Shown here: positions 1-8,189 of the stretch, piece after piece
Layout: each line of letters starts with the position of its first letter
Numbering within the stretch: the first letter of the stretch is position 1
Assembly: GCA_963575745.1 (NCBI GenBank)
Contig: CAUYUJ010014616.1
Location: 1,106,865 to 1,136,495 of the forward strand
From: Prorocentrum cordatum
Lineage: Eukaryota > Sar > Dinophyceae > Prorocentrales > Prorocentraceae
Reading direction: 5' to 3'
DNA length: 29,631 nucleotides
Translations under genes and position numbers: made by a program
The notes under the pieces: generated by a model
Seen by the model: the letters and a program-made list of their open reading frames with translations, nothing else
Databases searched by the model: none
Told to the model about the DNA's origin: nothing

Positions 1-29
1 AATTACGCGCAGCAGCGCCAACTAACAGC

Positions 30-670
30 ATGAAGGACAACGACAGCAACATACAACCACCATCAACTACGGCAGCGACGAACAACGGCAACAGCAACAA
101 CCATGTCATCGACACCAACAACAACCACCATACCTCCGACAACAGCAGCAACAACAGCAGCCACACCATCGACAACAACACAACAACCACACCATCGACA
201 ACAACAACAACAAACAGCAACAACAATACCAACAACAGGAACCACCACGCCAACAACCACACCACCGACAACAACATCAACAGCAACAACGACAATACCA
301 ATAACAGCAACCACCACACCAACAACCACCACACCACCGACAACAACAACAACAACAACAGCAACACCAACCACATCACACCATCGACAACAACAACACC
401 ACCGACAACAACAACAACAACCACACCACCGACAACAATATCAACCACACCACCGACAACAACAGCACCTACAACAACAACCACATCAACAACCACACCA
501 CCGTCAACGACAACAACCAGACCATCGACAACAACAGCACCAACAACAACAACCACACCAACAACCACACCACCTCAACGACAACAACCACACCACCGAC
601 AACAACAACAACTACTACTACGGCAACAACAGCAGCAGCAACAACAACGACAACAAAAAACGGCATACAC
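30..670. repeat. CAA/ACC low-complexity tract
   Basis: About 640 bp consist almost only of A and C on the + strand, built from CAA, ACA and ACC triplets. The frames read as poly-Thr/Asn, poly-Gln/His/Pro, or antisense poly-Val. All three + frames stay open because no T is available for stop codons, so the open frames are not evidence of a gene. The region fades at about 670 into 100 bp of ordinary AT-richer DNA (671-780) in which nothing is recognisable. Confidence 0.9.
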
Positions 671-785
671 AGACAAGCATTAAAACGTAAAAATTAAAGA
701 CAGACACTGCGCAACAAAACGCTGCAAAACAACCAAATACTTACACGATAACTCTCCGCACTATCCGATCGGACCGCGTGGAAAG

Positions 786-852
786 TGGAGAGTCAGGGAG
801 GAGGAGGAGGAGGAGGAGGAGGAGGAGGAGGAGGGGGAGGAGGAGGAGCAGG
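786..852. repeat. (GGA)n purine tract
   Basis: An almost pure run of GGA/GAG triplets, all purine on the + strand. It marks the start of the GC-rich repeat that follows. Confidence 0.9.
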
Positions 853-854
853 GC

Positions 855-1160
855 TGCCAAAGTCACCTCTTGGGGCCCTCTTGGGCGCTCTTGGGGCCGT
901 CTTGTGGCTACCTTGGCCCTCTCTTCAGGCCCTCTTGGGCCATCTTGGAGTCATTTTGAGGCCTCGGGAGCCCATCGGAAGTGAAAGGGCGAGAACGCCA
1001 AAATCATTGATTTTCCATTGGCTTCTAAAAGATTTCGGCTTCTCGGGGGCCTCCTTGAGAGTCTCCGCGGCCACTCGGACCCATCTTGGGGCCATCATGG
1101 GGCCCCTTGGAGGCATCTTGGAGGACATCTTGAGCCACCTCGGACCATCTCGCTCGGGTC
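855..1160 (-). repeat. GC-rich sub-repeat block, reversed orientation
   Basis: CTCTTGGGGCC, GTCTTG and TCTTGGGCC words recur every 11-13 bases. They are the reverse complement of the CCCAAGACGGCC words that dominate the rest of the window, so this block is inverted relative to most of the sea. At 998-1055 it holds an AT-richer insert beginning AAAATCATTGATT, which also occurs at 5262, 6110, 6330 and 11560. Confidence 0.75.
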
Positions 1161-1370
1161 AGGGTGTTTGGGTTGAGGCGTCCGTGTCAGAGCGTTGAGG
1201 TGTCAGGGTGCGGAGCCCGCGGCGCCGGGCCCCTGGCCCCAGACGCCAGGCCCTGACGACAAAAAGTTGTTATTTCTTCGGACATCTCAATCCTCTTGGG
1301 CTTCAGGATTGTGGGATTGGTTGGACGGGGCCCCTACTCTTTTCCCTTACATTCCTCACAACTGGAAGAA

Positions 1371-1394
1371 GACGCACCTGGGCTTGGGTGCGTC
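1371..1394. other. 8-bp perfect hairpin
   Basis: GACGCACC (1371-1378) and GGTGCGTC (1387-1394) form a perfect inverted repeat around an 8-base loop. It lies in otherwise unremarkable single-copy-looking DNA (1200-1500) in which no gene is recognised. Confidence 0.6.
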
Positions 1395-1499
1395 CCGCGG
1401 CGCTCGCGCGCACACAGATACACACTTTCTTGCGTCGGCGGCCAGGCAGAGTGACTGCGCTGGCGGAAGGGGCAAGTGTTGGTCGAACAAATGCGATTA

Positions 1500-1699
1500 A
1501 CACAGATACACACACAGTCACAAAGACGCAGACACACAGCCACACACACACACACACACAGACGCACACACGTATACACACACAGACACACATAGACACA
1601 CACAGAGGCACACAGACAAACACACAGACAGACGCACGCAGAGACACACACACACACACACTCACACACACACATACATAGACACACACACACACACAG

Positions 1700-1731
<32 letters not shown>
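1500..1731. repeat. (CA)n microsatellite, interrupted
   Basis: CA dinucleotides with scattered GACG and TATA interruptions for about 230 bp, ending exactly where the spliced-leader relics begin. Read in frame it gives a Thr/His-rich or antisense Val/Cys-rich peptide that should not be taken as coding. Confidence 0.95.
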
Positions 1732-1732
<1 letters not shown>

Positions 1733-1733
<1 letters not shown>

Positions 1734-1758
1734 TTGGCTCAAGTCATTTTGGCTCAAG
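1733..1758 (+). other. Tandem dinoflagellate spliced-leader relics
   Basis: Two head-to-tail copies of the 3' part of the dinoflagellate spliced leader are visible: TTTGGCTCAAG at 1733-1743 and CATTTTGGCTCAAG at 1745-1758. The known leader ends CCATTTTGGCTCAAG, so the second copy matches 14 bases to its 3' end and the first matches 11. In dinoflagellates such genomic relics are established marks of a trans-spliced mRNA that was reverse-transcribed and reinserted; two in tandem indicate two rounds. The next 41 bases would be the 5' UTR of the PPR frame at 1800. No other copy was seen in the window. Confidence 0.85.
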
Positions 1759-1799
1759 ACCTGGTGCCATGTCTTCCTGGATAGTCTCAAGAATGCGTT

Positions 1800-2450
1800 A
1801 TGTCACTCGAAGCGTCGATAAAGAACTGCGGCCTGACAAAACAATGGAGCGCCGCACTGCGGTTGCTCCGCGAAGGAGTTCAATATGGCGTGCAACTCGT
1901 CCCAAGCCACTACTTTGCGACTGTCAGCGCATGCAGAAAAGGCGGGCAATGGCAACACACGTTATCAGTGCTCAGTGAGATGTGGGTGGCGAAGTTGGAG
2001 CCCAACGTCATCAGCTACAGCGCTGGGATCAGCGCGTGCGAGAAAGGCCGGCAGTGGCAGCGGGCGCTTGCGCTGCTGAGCGAGATGTGGGAAGCGAAGC
2101 TGGAGTCCGACGTCATCAGCTGCAACACTGGGATCAGCGCGTGCGAGAAGGTCGGGCAGTGGCAGCGGGCGCTTGCGCTGCTGAGCGAGATGCGGGAGTC
2201 AAAGCTGCAGCCCAGCGTCATCTCTATTACATTGCAGGCATACGCGCGTGCGAGAGAGGCGGGGGTCGGGGCGAGGTGTTCCGGCGCCCCGGCGGCCCCT
2301 GCGGGCTCCTGCGAGCCCCAGCAGGCCCGGCGCGCTTTCAGGAGGCCCAAGAGCGCTCCGAGACGAGCCCAGGGCCACCCAAGAGCAGCCCAAGACGGTC
2401 CAAGAGGGCCTCCGAGACGGTCCAAGAGCGCTCGCAGACGCCCAAGATAG
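1800..2450 (+). CDS. PPR protein, retrocopied (four repeats)
   Basis: Pentatricopeptide repeat frame. PPR arrays are helical-hairpin RNA-binding proteins, in algae mostly acting on organelle transcripts. Four 35-residue repeats are in register, with a Trp at residues 16, 51, 86 and 121. The first two are diverged (TKQWSAALRLLREG, RKGGQWQHTLSVLSEM); the last two match ISACEKGxQWxxALALLSEM. Homology ends near residue 143 (about nt 2230) with the tail seen in the other cassettes. Residues 155-216 read into GC-rich repeat DNA and are probably not genuine. ATG 1800 is chosen because it opens the PPR frame; ATGs at 1769 and 1793 lie in another frame that stops at 1978, so translation may be impaired. 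It follows the spliced-leader relics at 1733-1758 and lacks the cassette hairpin, so it is the copy most like a normal gene. Four repeats is short for a PPR protein. Introns or a pseudogene are possible. Confidence 0.65.
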   Translation: MSLEASIKNCGLTKQWSAALRLLREGVQYGVQLVPSHYFATVSACRKGGQWQHTLSVLSEMWVAKLEPNVISYSAGISACEKGRQWQRALALLSEMWEAKLESDVISCNTGISACEKVGQWQRALALLSEMRESKLQPSVISITLQAYARAREAGVGARCSGAPAAPAGSCEPQQARRAFRRPKSAPRRAQGHPRAAQDGPRGPPRRSKSARRRPR

Positions 2451-3915
2451 CCCAAAGACGGCCCAAGAGGCTCCCAAAACGCTCCAAGTGGGCTCCAAGA
2501 TGAGCCCCGAGAGAGACCGCACAAGCCCAATCCTGAGGGGAAACGTGCATTTTCGCAATTCCCGTGCTTTCCCTTGTCAAAGCGTCCAAGAGGACAACTC
2601 ACGCCCCCAAGATCGCCCCAGGACGCCTCAGGAGCGCCTCAGGAGCGCCCCAAGACGGCCCAAGACGGCCCCAGGACCGCTCCTGAGGCGCCCACGACGG
2701 CCCAGCAGTCACCCAAGGCAGCACCAAGAGCGGCCAAAGACAGTCCAAAGCAGCCCCAAGGCGGCCCTAAGCCGGCCCCAGGGGCGTCCAAGACGGCCGC
2801 AGACGGCGCCAAGAGGGCCCAAGGGGCACCCAAGACAGCCCAAGAGGGTCCCAAGAGGCCCCCAGGAAGCCGCAAGACGGTCCAAGGGGGTCCCAAAACG
2901 CCCCCAGGAGGCCGAAAAGAAACCCCGAAAGGCCCCCAAACGATCCCCACGGAGACGGAAGCGCCCGACGATCCAGCAAATTTTGCAGTTAACCTCAGAG
3001 GTGACAGGAGGAACCGTCTGACAGCAACCTCACAGCACGCGCGCACAGTAAGTTTCCCGAGCTGTCCCCTAGAAGAGGCCATGGGGGACCCAGGAGCGGC
3101 CCCAGAGACGCCCAAAAACCGCAAGAGGCCCTCAACACGGCCCAGACAGGCTCGCAGGAGGGCCCAACATGCACCCGACACAGACCCAGGGACGCACAAG
3201 TTGTTCAACTTCAACGAGCTGCCCCGACGGCCCCACGACCAAGACGCTCCAGAGGCCGCCCCGACGGCCCAAAGACGGCTCCGAACCGCTCAAGAGGGCG
3301 CCCCCCACGACCCCAAGACGGCTCCGAGCCGCTCCAGAGGCAACCCCGACAGCCCCAGAGGCGCTCCGAGCCGCTCAAGAGGCCGCTCCGACAGCCCCAA
3401 GGGCCCCCAGGGCAGGCCAGGAGCCTCCGAAGACGGCCCTCGAGGATTCCCCAGGACAGCCCCGAAACGCAAAAATCGCCCCATTCTGGTAGGCAAACAA
3501 CATTTTTGGAACTCTCGTGCTTCTCGTATCCGACGCGTCCACGACGGCCACGGAGCCCCCCACGATCGTCCCGAGATGCCCCCATCAGGGCCCCAAGACG
3601 GGCCCAGGACGGCCCAAGAGGCGCCGGCCCAAGATGCACCCAAGACAGCCCCAAACAGGCCCTAGACGGCCCAAGCACGGCCCAAACACCAAGACGGCCC
3701 ACGACGGCCCCAAGACGGCCCAGAAGGCACCCAAGACAGCCCCAAGAGCCGCCCAAGACAGTCCAAGACGGCCCCCAGATGGTCCATGAGGCGCCCAGAC
3801 GGCCCATTCCGAGACGGCCCAAACGGCACCGACGAGAGCCCAAGAGGGCCCCAAGAGGCCCCCTCGAAACCGAAAAGAGGCCCCAAGAGGCCCCCACACG
3901 GCCCCCAAGAGGCCC
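2263..3915 (+). repeat. GC-rich CCCAAGACGGCC sub-repeat sea, block 1
   Basis: Degenerate 11-13-base words such as CCCAAGACGGCC, CCCAAGAGGC and CCCCAGGAGGC follow one another with little else. All six frames stay open by composition (Pro/Lys/Arg/Ala-rich on +, Gly/Leu/Trp/Ala-rich on -). AT-richer blocks at 2515-2600 and 3470-3550 belong to the recurring conserved block described separately. A lone AT-richer patch at 2975-3060 contains the CAGCAAATTTTGCAG palindrome. Confidence 0.85.
2515..2600 (+). repeat. Conserved AT-richer block, copy 1
   Basis: First of about 20 copies of a block of roughly 80 bp that interrupts the GC-rich sea. It reads CAATCCTGAGGGGAAACGTG, then CATTTTCGCAATTCCCGTGC, then a pyrimidine stretch, and ends AAAGCGTCCAAGAGG. 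Other good copies lie at 3470, 6800, 8040, 14250, 14445, 14805, 16205, 16700, 17045, 24320, 24682, 25018, 26735, 27115, 27455 and 28765; weaker or truncated ones at 10480, 12055 and 18300. Confidence 0.75.
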
Positions 3916-3995
3916 TATGTGGCTACAGAATTCCCTCCAACAGAAGGGGGACGGACGAGAGGTGAGAGGCAGAACGCAGGACCCAACAACTGTTT
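3916..3995 (+). repeat. Recurring GGGGGCGGACGAGAGGCGAG element, copy
   Basis: A segment of about 60 bp: CTACAGAATTCCCTCCAACA, then GGGGGACGGACGAGAGG, then GAGAGGCAGAACGCAGG. Related segments occur at 9028-9085, 9112-9172, 29108-29145 and 29240-29303, and more loosely at 4310-4340 and 4590-4640. No coding content is recognised. Confidence 0.6.
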
Positions 3996-4059
3996 TCGAT
4001 GCTCCGAGTGTTTACGATTGACGATCCAAAATCCAGGGCATGCAGGATCGAGGCAAGAA

Positions 4060-4140
4060 GGCGGAGGAGAAGGAAGAGGAGGAGGAGGCAGAGTAGGAGA
4101 AGCACGAGGAGGAGGAGGAGGAGGAGGAGGAGGAGGAAAC
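4060..4140. repeat. (GGA)n purine tract
   Basis: Nearly pure GGA/GAA triplets for about 80 bp, giving poly-Gly or poly-Arg/Glu frames. The DNA on either side (3995-4060 and 4141-4690) is degenerate GC-rich repeat with a reversed-orientation patch at about 4450-4570; no gene is recognised there. Confidence 0.9.
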
Positions 4141-4689
4141 CCGAGAAGATCCAGAAGAGAGCCTCATGAGGGTCCAGATGACGTACGGAGCTCTGAACAT
4201 GGCCCCAAGATGGCCCAAGAGGAGCCCAGACGGCCCAAGAGGGTCCCAAAGGCCCCGAAGAGACTTACAAGAGAACCTGAGAGGCCGTCAACCCCCCAAG
4301 AGGCCTAACTACGCTTCAACACTGCCTCCAAGAGAGGGGGCCCGGCGCTCCTGACACGCCCGAGAGAGCTTCGATTTCAACAGAACTCCAACCAAACGGC
4401 CTCCCCAACGTAGCGGAGCACGTCCGACCCAACAGCGGTTTCTGTTAAGATCTTGAAGCTCTCTTGGGCCCTCCCTGAAGATCCTTGCGAGCCTCCCTGG
4501 CGCTCCCGGGTGCTGTCCCCGAGGGCCTCCCGAGCTCTTCCCGCGGCGTTCCTCAGACGCCTCAAATGGGCGTCGATGTTGACGCACATCCCCGAGAGAC
4601 TTCAAAACGGTCCCCAGCAGGAGGGGGGCGAACGAGCCGTGCGCCGGGGCCAAGCTGCTGGAGCGCTGCAAGAGCTCCGACACGAAGGC

Positions 4690-4806
4690 GCGGTCTCGCT
4701 GCCGCCGCCACGGCCGCCGCCGTGCTTATAGGTTTTCGGCAACATCTCCGCCGTTCCTCCGAGAACCATTCCAGAAAGATGTCGTGGACGGGGTCCACGG
4801 GTCAGC
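4690..4806 (+). repeat. Duplicated 120-bp leader, copy A
   Basis: CGAAGGCGCGGTCTCGCTGC through TCCGAGAACCATTCCAGAAA and into the hairpin is repeated almost exactly at 23870-23990. This copy leads into a cassette with two PPR units, the other into a cassette with none, so the flanks were duplicated while the PPR content changed. Confidence 0.8.
4783..4799 (+). other. Cassette hairpin 1
   Basis: CGTGGAC (4783-4789) pairs with GTCCACG (4793-4799) around a 3-base loop, then GGTCAGCCCTGGTC follows. This is the left edge of a PPR cassette. Confidence 0.8.
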
Positions 4807-5833
4807 CCTGGTCAGCTGCAACGCTGGGATCAGCGCGTGCGAGAAGGGCGAGCAGTGGCAGCAGGCGCTTGCGCTGCTGAGCGAGATGCAAGAGGCGAAG
4901 CTGGAGCCCGACGTCATCAGCTACAGCGCTGGGATCAGCGCGTGCGAGAAGGGCGGGCAATGGCAGCCGGCCCTGGCGCTGCTGAGCGAGATGCGGGAGG
5001 CGCAGCTGGAGCCCGACGTCATCCGTCCTACATGGCCAGGGGAAGTGCGTGCGGGAAGGGAAACGGATCCACTGTCAAACATCGGCCTCGGCGGGCCCCT
5101 GACGCGGCCTCGGCGGGCACTTGGCGCCCCTGGCGCGCCCCGGCGTGCCTCCGGGCGGCTCGAGCACGCTTCGGGACGCCTTCAGGGAGCGCCGAGATCG
5201 GGCCAAGAACCCCAACATGGCCCTAGGACGGCCCCAGAGGCCGTCCAGACGGCTCGCAGCGGCCAAGAATCATGGATTGTGTTATGGTTCTTGCCTGATT
5301 GTCAGGTTCTCGCGATTTCGGCCCAAGAGCAACCCCAGACGGCTCGTGCGCCCCCCGAGGTCGGTGTCCTGTCGTCGTCCTCCTCCTTCTGCCAACTCGT
5401 GCCTCCTCCTCCTCCTCCTCCCCCTCCTCCTCCTCTTCCTCCCCCTCCTCCTCCTCCCCCTCCTACTCCTCCTCCTGGCTCCGCCTCCCTGCCCTCCTCC
5501 TCCTCCTCCTCCTCCTCCGCCTCCTCCTCCTCCTCCCCCTCCTCCTCCTCCTCCTCATCCTCCTCCGCCTCCTCCTCCTCCTCCTCATCCTCCTCCTTCT
5601 CAGCATCTTCCTCCTCCTCCTCCTCATCCTCCTCCTCCTCCTCCTCATCCTCCTCATCCTCCTCATCCTCCTCATCCTCCCTCCCTCCTACCCGAACGTT
5701 CCAAGGCCGCCCAGGAGCTCCGGCAAGAGCCCCAAAAGAGAGCCCAGAAGGTCTCCGAGGCGGCTCCTGGAGGAGCCCCAGACGGCCCAGGCGAGCCCGA
5801 GACGGTTCGGGAGAGCCCCCCAGGAGCCCCTGA
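4784..5833 (+). CDS. PPR cassette frame, two repeats
   Basis: The frame begins within the cassette hairpin (MDGVHGSALVS) and then carries two 35-residue PPR units with Trp at residues 25 and 60, both close to ISACEKGxQWxxALALLSEM. Homology stops at DVIRPTWP, about nt 5035, where the common cassette tail begins. The remaining 260 residues run through GC-rich repeat and a (TCC)n tract as poly-Ser, so the true coding extent is probably 4784-5035. Two PPR units alone would be a very short RNA-binding surface, so this may be an exon, a broken copy or a passenger in a repeat. No promoter, spliced-leader relic or splice site is recognised. Confidence 0.45.
   Translation: MDGVHGSALVSCNAGISACEKGEQWQQALALLSEMQEAKLEPDVISYSAGISACEKGGQWQPALALLSEMREAQLEPDVIRPTWPGEVRAGRETDPLSNIGLGGPLTRPRRALGAPGAPRRASGRLEHASGRLQGAPRSGQEPQHGPRTAPEAVQTARSGQESWIVLWFLPDCQVLAISAQEQPQTARAPPEVGVLSSSSSFCQLVPPPPPPPPPPPLPPPPPPPPPTPPPGSASLPSSSSSSSSASSSSSPSSSSSSSSSASSSSSSSSSFSASSSSSSSSSSSSSSSSSSSSSSSSSLPPTRTFQGRPGAPARAPKESPEGLRGGSWRSPRRPRRARDGSGEPPRSP
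5386..5692. repeat. (TCC)n polypyrimidine tract
   Basis: About 300 bp of TCC/CTC with occasional TCA, pure pyrimidine over most of its length. It reads as poly-Pro, poly-Ser or poly-Leu in the + frames. Between the PPR tail and this tract (5060-5385) is GC-rich sea with an ATCATGGATTGTG insert at about 5262-5330. Confidence 0.95.
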
Positions 5834-5995
5834 GCGGGCCCGAAGAGCCGCCCAAGAGGGTTCCCAAACCTCCTCGAGTCACAAAAAAATCACGACGGGA
5901 GGTTTTTCGTTATTTTTGGCCTCTGGGGGCCCCTTCTGGCCCTTGGGACCGTCAAAAAACGACTCGGGATGAAAAACCAGTCCTAGGGAAGGGGT

Positions 5996-6046
5996 CCAGA
6001 CCTCTGGGGGTCGCGTCATGAAAAAATCATGACGTCGGGGGTCTGG
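5996..6046. other. Nested hairpin with A5 loop
   Basis: CGTCATGA (6014-6021) and TCATGACG (6027-6034) form a perfect 8-bp stem around AAAAA. An outer pair, CCAGACC (about 5997) and GGTCTGG (about 6040), encloses it. Nearby at 5875-5966, CGAGTC and GACTCG bracket a region with further A-runs. No gene overlaps. Confidence 0.6.
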
Positions 6047-6104
6047 GTTCACAGAGAGCTCCGATACAGTCCAAGAGCCCCAGCATGGCCCCAAGACGGC
6101 GGCG

Positions 6105-6365
6105 GCCAGAAGTCATTGATTTGTGATTTGTCTGTTCCCTGATGTTCAGGTTCGCGCCCCACGAATGCTCCAAGGCTCAAGAGGATCCAGCAAGGGCTCC
6201 AAGACGGCTCAGGAGTGCTCCAAGACGGCTCCCGTAGGAGCCCAAAACGGCCCAAGAGGGCTTCTGGAGAGCTCCGAGACAGCCCAAGAGCCCCAACATA
6301 GCAAAAGACGGCCCAGACGGCACGCGGCGGCCAGAAATCATTGATTGTTCTCGCGATTTCGGGCC
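6105..6365 (+). repeat. Two ATCATTGATT inserts
   Basis: GGCCAGAAGTCATTGATTTG at about 6107 and GGCCAGAAATCATTGATTG at about 6328 are copies of an AT-richer insert also found at about 1000, 5262 and 11556, in three cases shortly upstream of a PPR cassette. Confidence 0.6.
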
Positions 6366-6413
6366 AAGACTGGCCCAAGACGGCCATTTCGACCCAAGAC
6401 CGGCCCAAGATGA

Positions 6414-6430
6414 CGTGGACGAAGTCCACG
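6414..6430 (+). other. Cassette hairpin 2
   Basis: CGTGGAC (6414-6420), loop GAA, GTCCACG (6424-6430), followed by GGTTCGCCTTAGTC. The 35 bases upstream (TGGCCCAAGATGA) match those upstream of the hairpin at 11666. Confidence 0.8.
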
Positions 6431-6771
6431 GGTTCGCCTTAGTCAGCTGCAACGCTGGGATCAGCGCGTGCGAGAAGGGCCAGCAGTGGCAGTGGGCCCT
6501 AGCCTTGCTGAGCGAGATGCGGGAGGCGAAGCTGGAGCCCGACGTCATCTATACTACAGTATTGGAATCAGCGCGTGCGAAAAGAGGGCCCAGTGGCATC
6601 GGCCCGCCTCGGCCAGGCTCGGCCCGCTGCGGGCAGGCGCTCGGAGCCCCCGGAGGCCCCCAAGAGGGCCCGAAGACGTCCAAGAGGACCTACGAGACAG
6701 GCCCCGAGCGCTCGAAGACGCCCAAGAGAGCCGCCCGACGGCCCAAGAGGCCACCAAAATGCTCCAAATGA
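6415..6771 (+). CDS. PPR cassette frame, one repeat
   Basis: The frame starts inside the hairpin (MDEVHGFALVS) and holds one PPR unit, residues 11-45, with Trp25 and the ALALLSEM helix. After EPDVIYTT it enters the cassette tail and then GC-rich repeat (from about nt 6600), where the sequence no longer resembles any protein. One PPR unit cannot form a working RNA-binding array, so this is read as a fragment or a single exon. The frame is intact from the hairpin to the tail, with no internal stop. Neighbouring + frames give the shadow MREGPAVAVGPSLAERDAGG, which is the same DNA read one base off. Confidence 0.4.
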   Translation: MDEVHGFALVSCNAGISACEKGQQWQWALALLSEMREAKLEPDVIYTTVLESARAKRGPSGIGPPRPGSARCGQALGAPGGPQEGPKTSKRTYETGPERSKTPKRAARRPKRPPKCSK

Positions 6772-6799
6772 GCTCCCGAGAAATCCCCAGGAGAACCCG

Positions 6800-6885
6800 A
6801 ACAAGGACAAATCATCCCAACTTCCTCGGGAAAACGTATTCAGGAGTTCCCGTGCTTTTCATTTTCGAAGCGTCCAAGACGGCCA
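6800..6885 (+). repeat. Conserved AT-richer block, copy
   Basis: AATCATCCCAACTTCCTCGG, GAAAACGTATTCAGGAGTTC, CCGTGCTTTTCATTTTCGAA and GCGTCCAAGACGG in succession, the standard order of the family. It follows the PPR cassette by about 200 bp, as in several other modules. Confidence 0.7.
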
Positions 6886-7443
6886 GAGAGGCCCTCAAGA
6901 TCGTCCCAAGACGCGTCAGGAGGCTGCCATGAGGGCCCCAAGACGGCTCAAGACTGCGCCAGGACGGCTCCTCAGGCGCCCATGGCGGTCCCAAGAGGGG
7001 GCCAGGACAGGGTGGGCGCGCCCACAAAGGGCCCAAAGAGGGGGCCAGGAGGGCCCGAAGAGGGCTCCGACAAGGCCCCATGACGCATGTACTTGGGTGC
7101 CCCTCTCGCAAGCCCAAGAAGCATATCAAGTACATGCGGTTTGGGGCCCTCTTGGGGTCCCCTGGAGGCGCTCCTGCGGCCCTCTAGGGGCCTTCGGACC
7201 CCATCCAAGACAGGGCCACGTGCATTCTGCCACAAAAAGCCCTCTCGAGGCAGAATGGTGGGCCCGCGCCCAGCGGCGTCCTGGGGCCTTCTCGGAGCTC
7301 TCTTGGGGCCTCCGGGGGCCCTCGTCGTGCCCTCTGGCACGACGGCCCCAAGACGGCCCCGACACTGCCCCTGGGACGCCCGAGCTGTTCAACTTCGATG
7401 AGCTGTTCACCCACGGGGTGCGAGCCCCAGGTTCAGCACACCG

Positions 7444-7641
7444 TTCGGGTCGGGCGAAAGGGGGGGATTGGGAAAAGGGGGGGTTACGAAATTTGCTGCA
7501 TGCAGCTGGTTTCGGCCTCACCGAGGAGCCCATTCCTCGATACATAGCCGCCTCCGGCGCGGGGAGGCGCCGGGAAAATCAGCTACGTGAGCTGATTCTC
7601 AAACCCCCCCTTTGCTATCCCCCCCTTTCGCCCGACCCGAA
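7444..7641. mobile_element. MITE-like element, 26-bp terminal inverted repeats
   Basis: TTCGGGTCGGGCGAAA plus seven G at 7444-7466 is exactly mirrored by seven C plus TTTCGCCCGACCCGAA at 7619-7641. The match is 25-26 bp, and a second G7/C7 pair lies about 10 bases further in. CCG flanks both ends (7441-7443 and 7642-7644), which could be a 3-bp target duplication, although the last base could belong to the inverted repeat. Inside are two more hairpins: CCGGCGC/GCGCCGG at 7554-7573 and AATCAGCT/AGCTGATT at 7577-7597. There is no coding sequence, so it is non-autonomous. It abuts the cassette hairpin at 7642. No second copy was seen here. Confidence 0.75.
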
Positions 7642-7660
7642 CCGTGGATTTCATCCACGG
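7642..7660 (+). other. Cassette hairpin 3 (variant stem)
   Basis: CCGTGGAT (7642-7649), loop TTC, ATCCACGG (7653-7660). Relative to the usual GTGGAC/GTCCAC, the innermost C-G pair has become T-A on both arms, so pairing is kept. Confidence 0.8.
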
Positions 7661-8135
7661 GTTCAGTCCAGTCAGCTGCAGCGCTGGGATCAGCGCGTGC
7701 GAGAAGGGCGGGCAGTGGCAGCGGGCGCTCGCGCTGCTGAGCGAGATGCGGGACGCAAAGTTGCAGCCCAACGTCGTCTCTACTACAATGCAGCGCCTCG
7801 CGCGTGCGAGAGGGGCGGGCGACGGATTGGCGCAGTCGGCGCCCCGGCGGCCCCTTCGAGCCCTGAAGAGTCTTAAACCGGCCCCAAGACGGTCCGGAGA
7901 CGCTCACGAGGCCGCCCCGACGGCCCAAAGAGGGCTCCGAGCCGAGAGGCCGCCCCGACGGCCCCAGAGGCCCCCAAGGCAGGCCAGGAGGCTCCCCAGA
8001 CGTCCCTGGAGAACCCCCAAGAGAGCCCCAAGAGGCGACAGTCGTCCCGTTCCCTTCGGAAAACGTGTATGTGTGGCATTCCTGTGCTTTTCGCTTCCGA
8101 CGCGTCCACGAGAGTCATACAGGCCCCCAAGATAG
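7644..8135 (+). CDS. PPR cassette frame, one repeat
   Basis: MDFIHGFSPVS from the hairpin leads into one PPR unit (CEKGGQWQRALALLSEM, Trp25), then the tail VVSTTMQRLARARGAG. The rest of the frame is GC-rich repeat and one AT-richer block at 8040-8115. The frame is intact, but only about 45 of 163 residues resemble a known family. The start codon is a GTG/ATG-rich stretch created by the hairpin itself, so it need not be a real initiator. It could be an isolated exon of a PPR gene or a repeat-borne fragment. Confidence 0.4.
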   Translation: MDFIHGFSPVSCSAGISACEKGGQWQRALALLSEMRDAKLQPNVVSTTMQRLARARGAGDGLAQSAPRRPLRALKSLKPAPRRSGDAHEAAPTAQRGLRAERPPRRPQRPPRQARRLPRRPWRTPKRAPRGDSRPVPFGKRVCVAFLCFSLPTRPRESYRPPR

Positions 8136-8189
8136 CCCCAAGATGCTCCCATGAGGGTCCCAAGACGGCCCCAGACGGCCCTAGGACGG

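Noticed and set aside
1982-2503. Second frame over the PPR units (QRWDQRVRE, AAERDAG)
   Set aside because: It is the PPR DNA read in another phase. It repeats with the units because the DNA does, and it is not a known family.
3211-3897. Minus-strand Gly/Leu/Trp-rich frames (WGPLGASW, GAVLGPSWAVLG) resembling membrane proteins
   Set aside because: They are the reverse reading of CCCAAGACGGCC words, and the apparent hydrophobic segments are composition only.
6414-6430. GGACGAAGTCC as a hammerhead ribozyme stem II
   Set aside because: The CUGAUGA and GAAAC core with a cleavage-site stem was not found around any copy.
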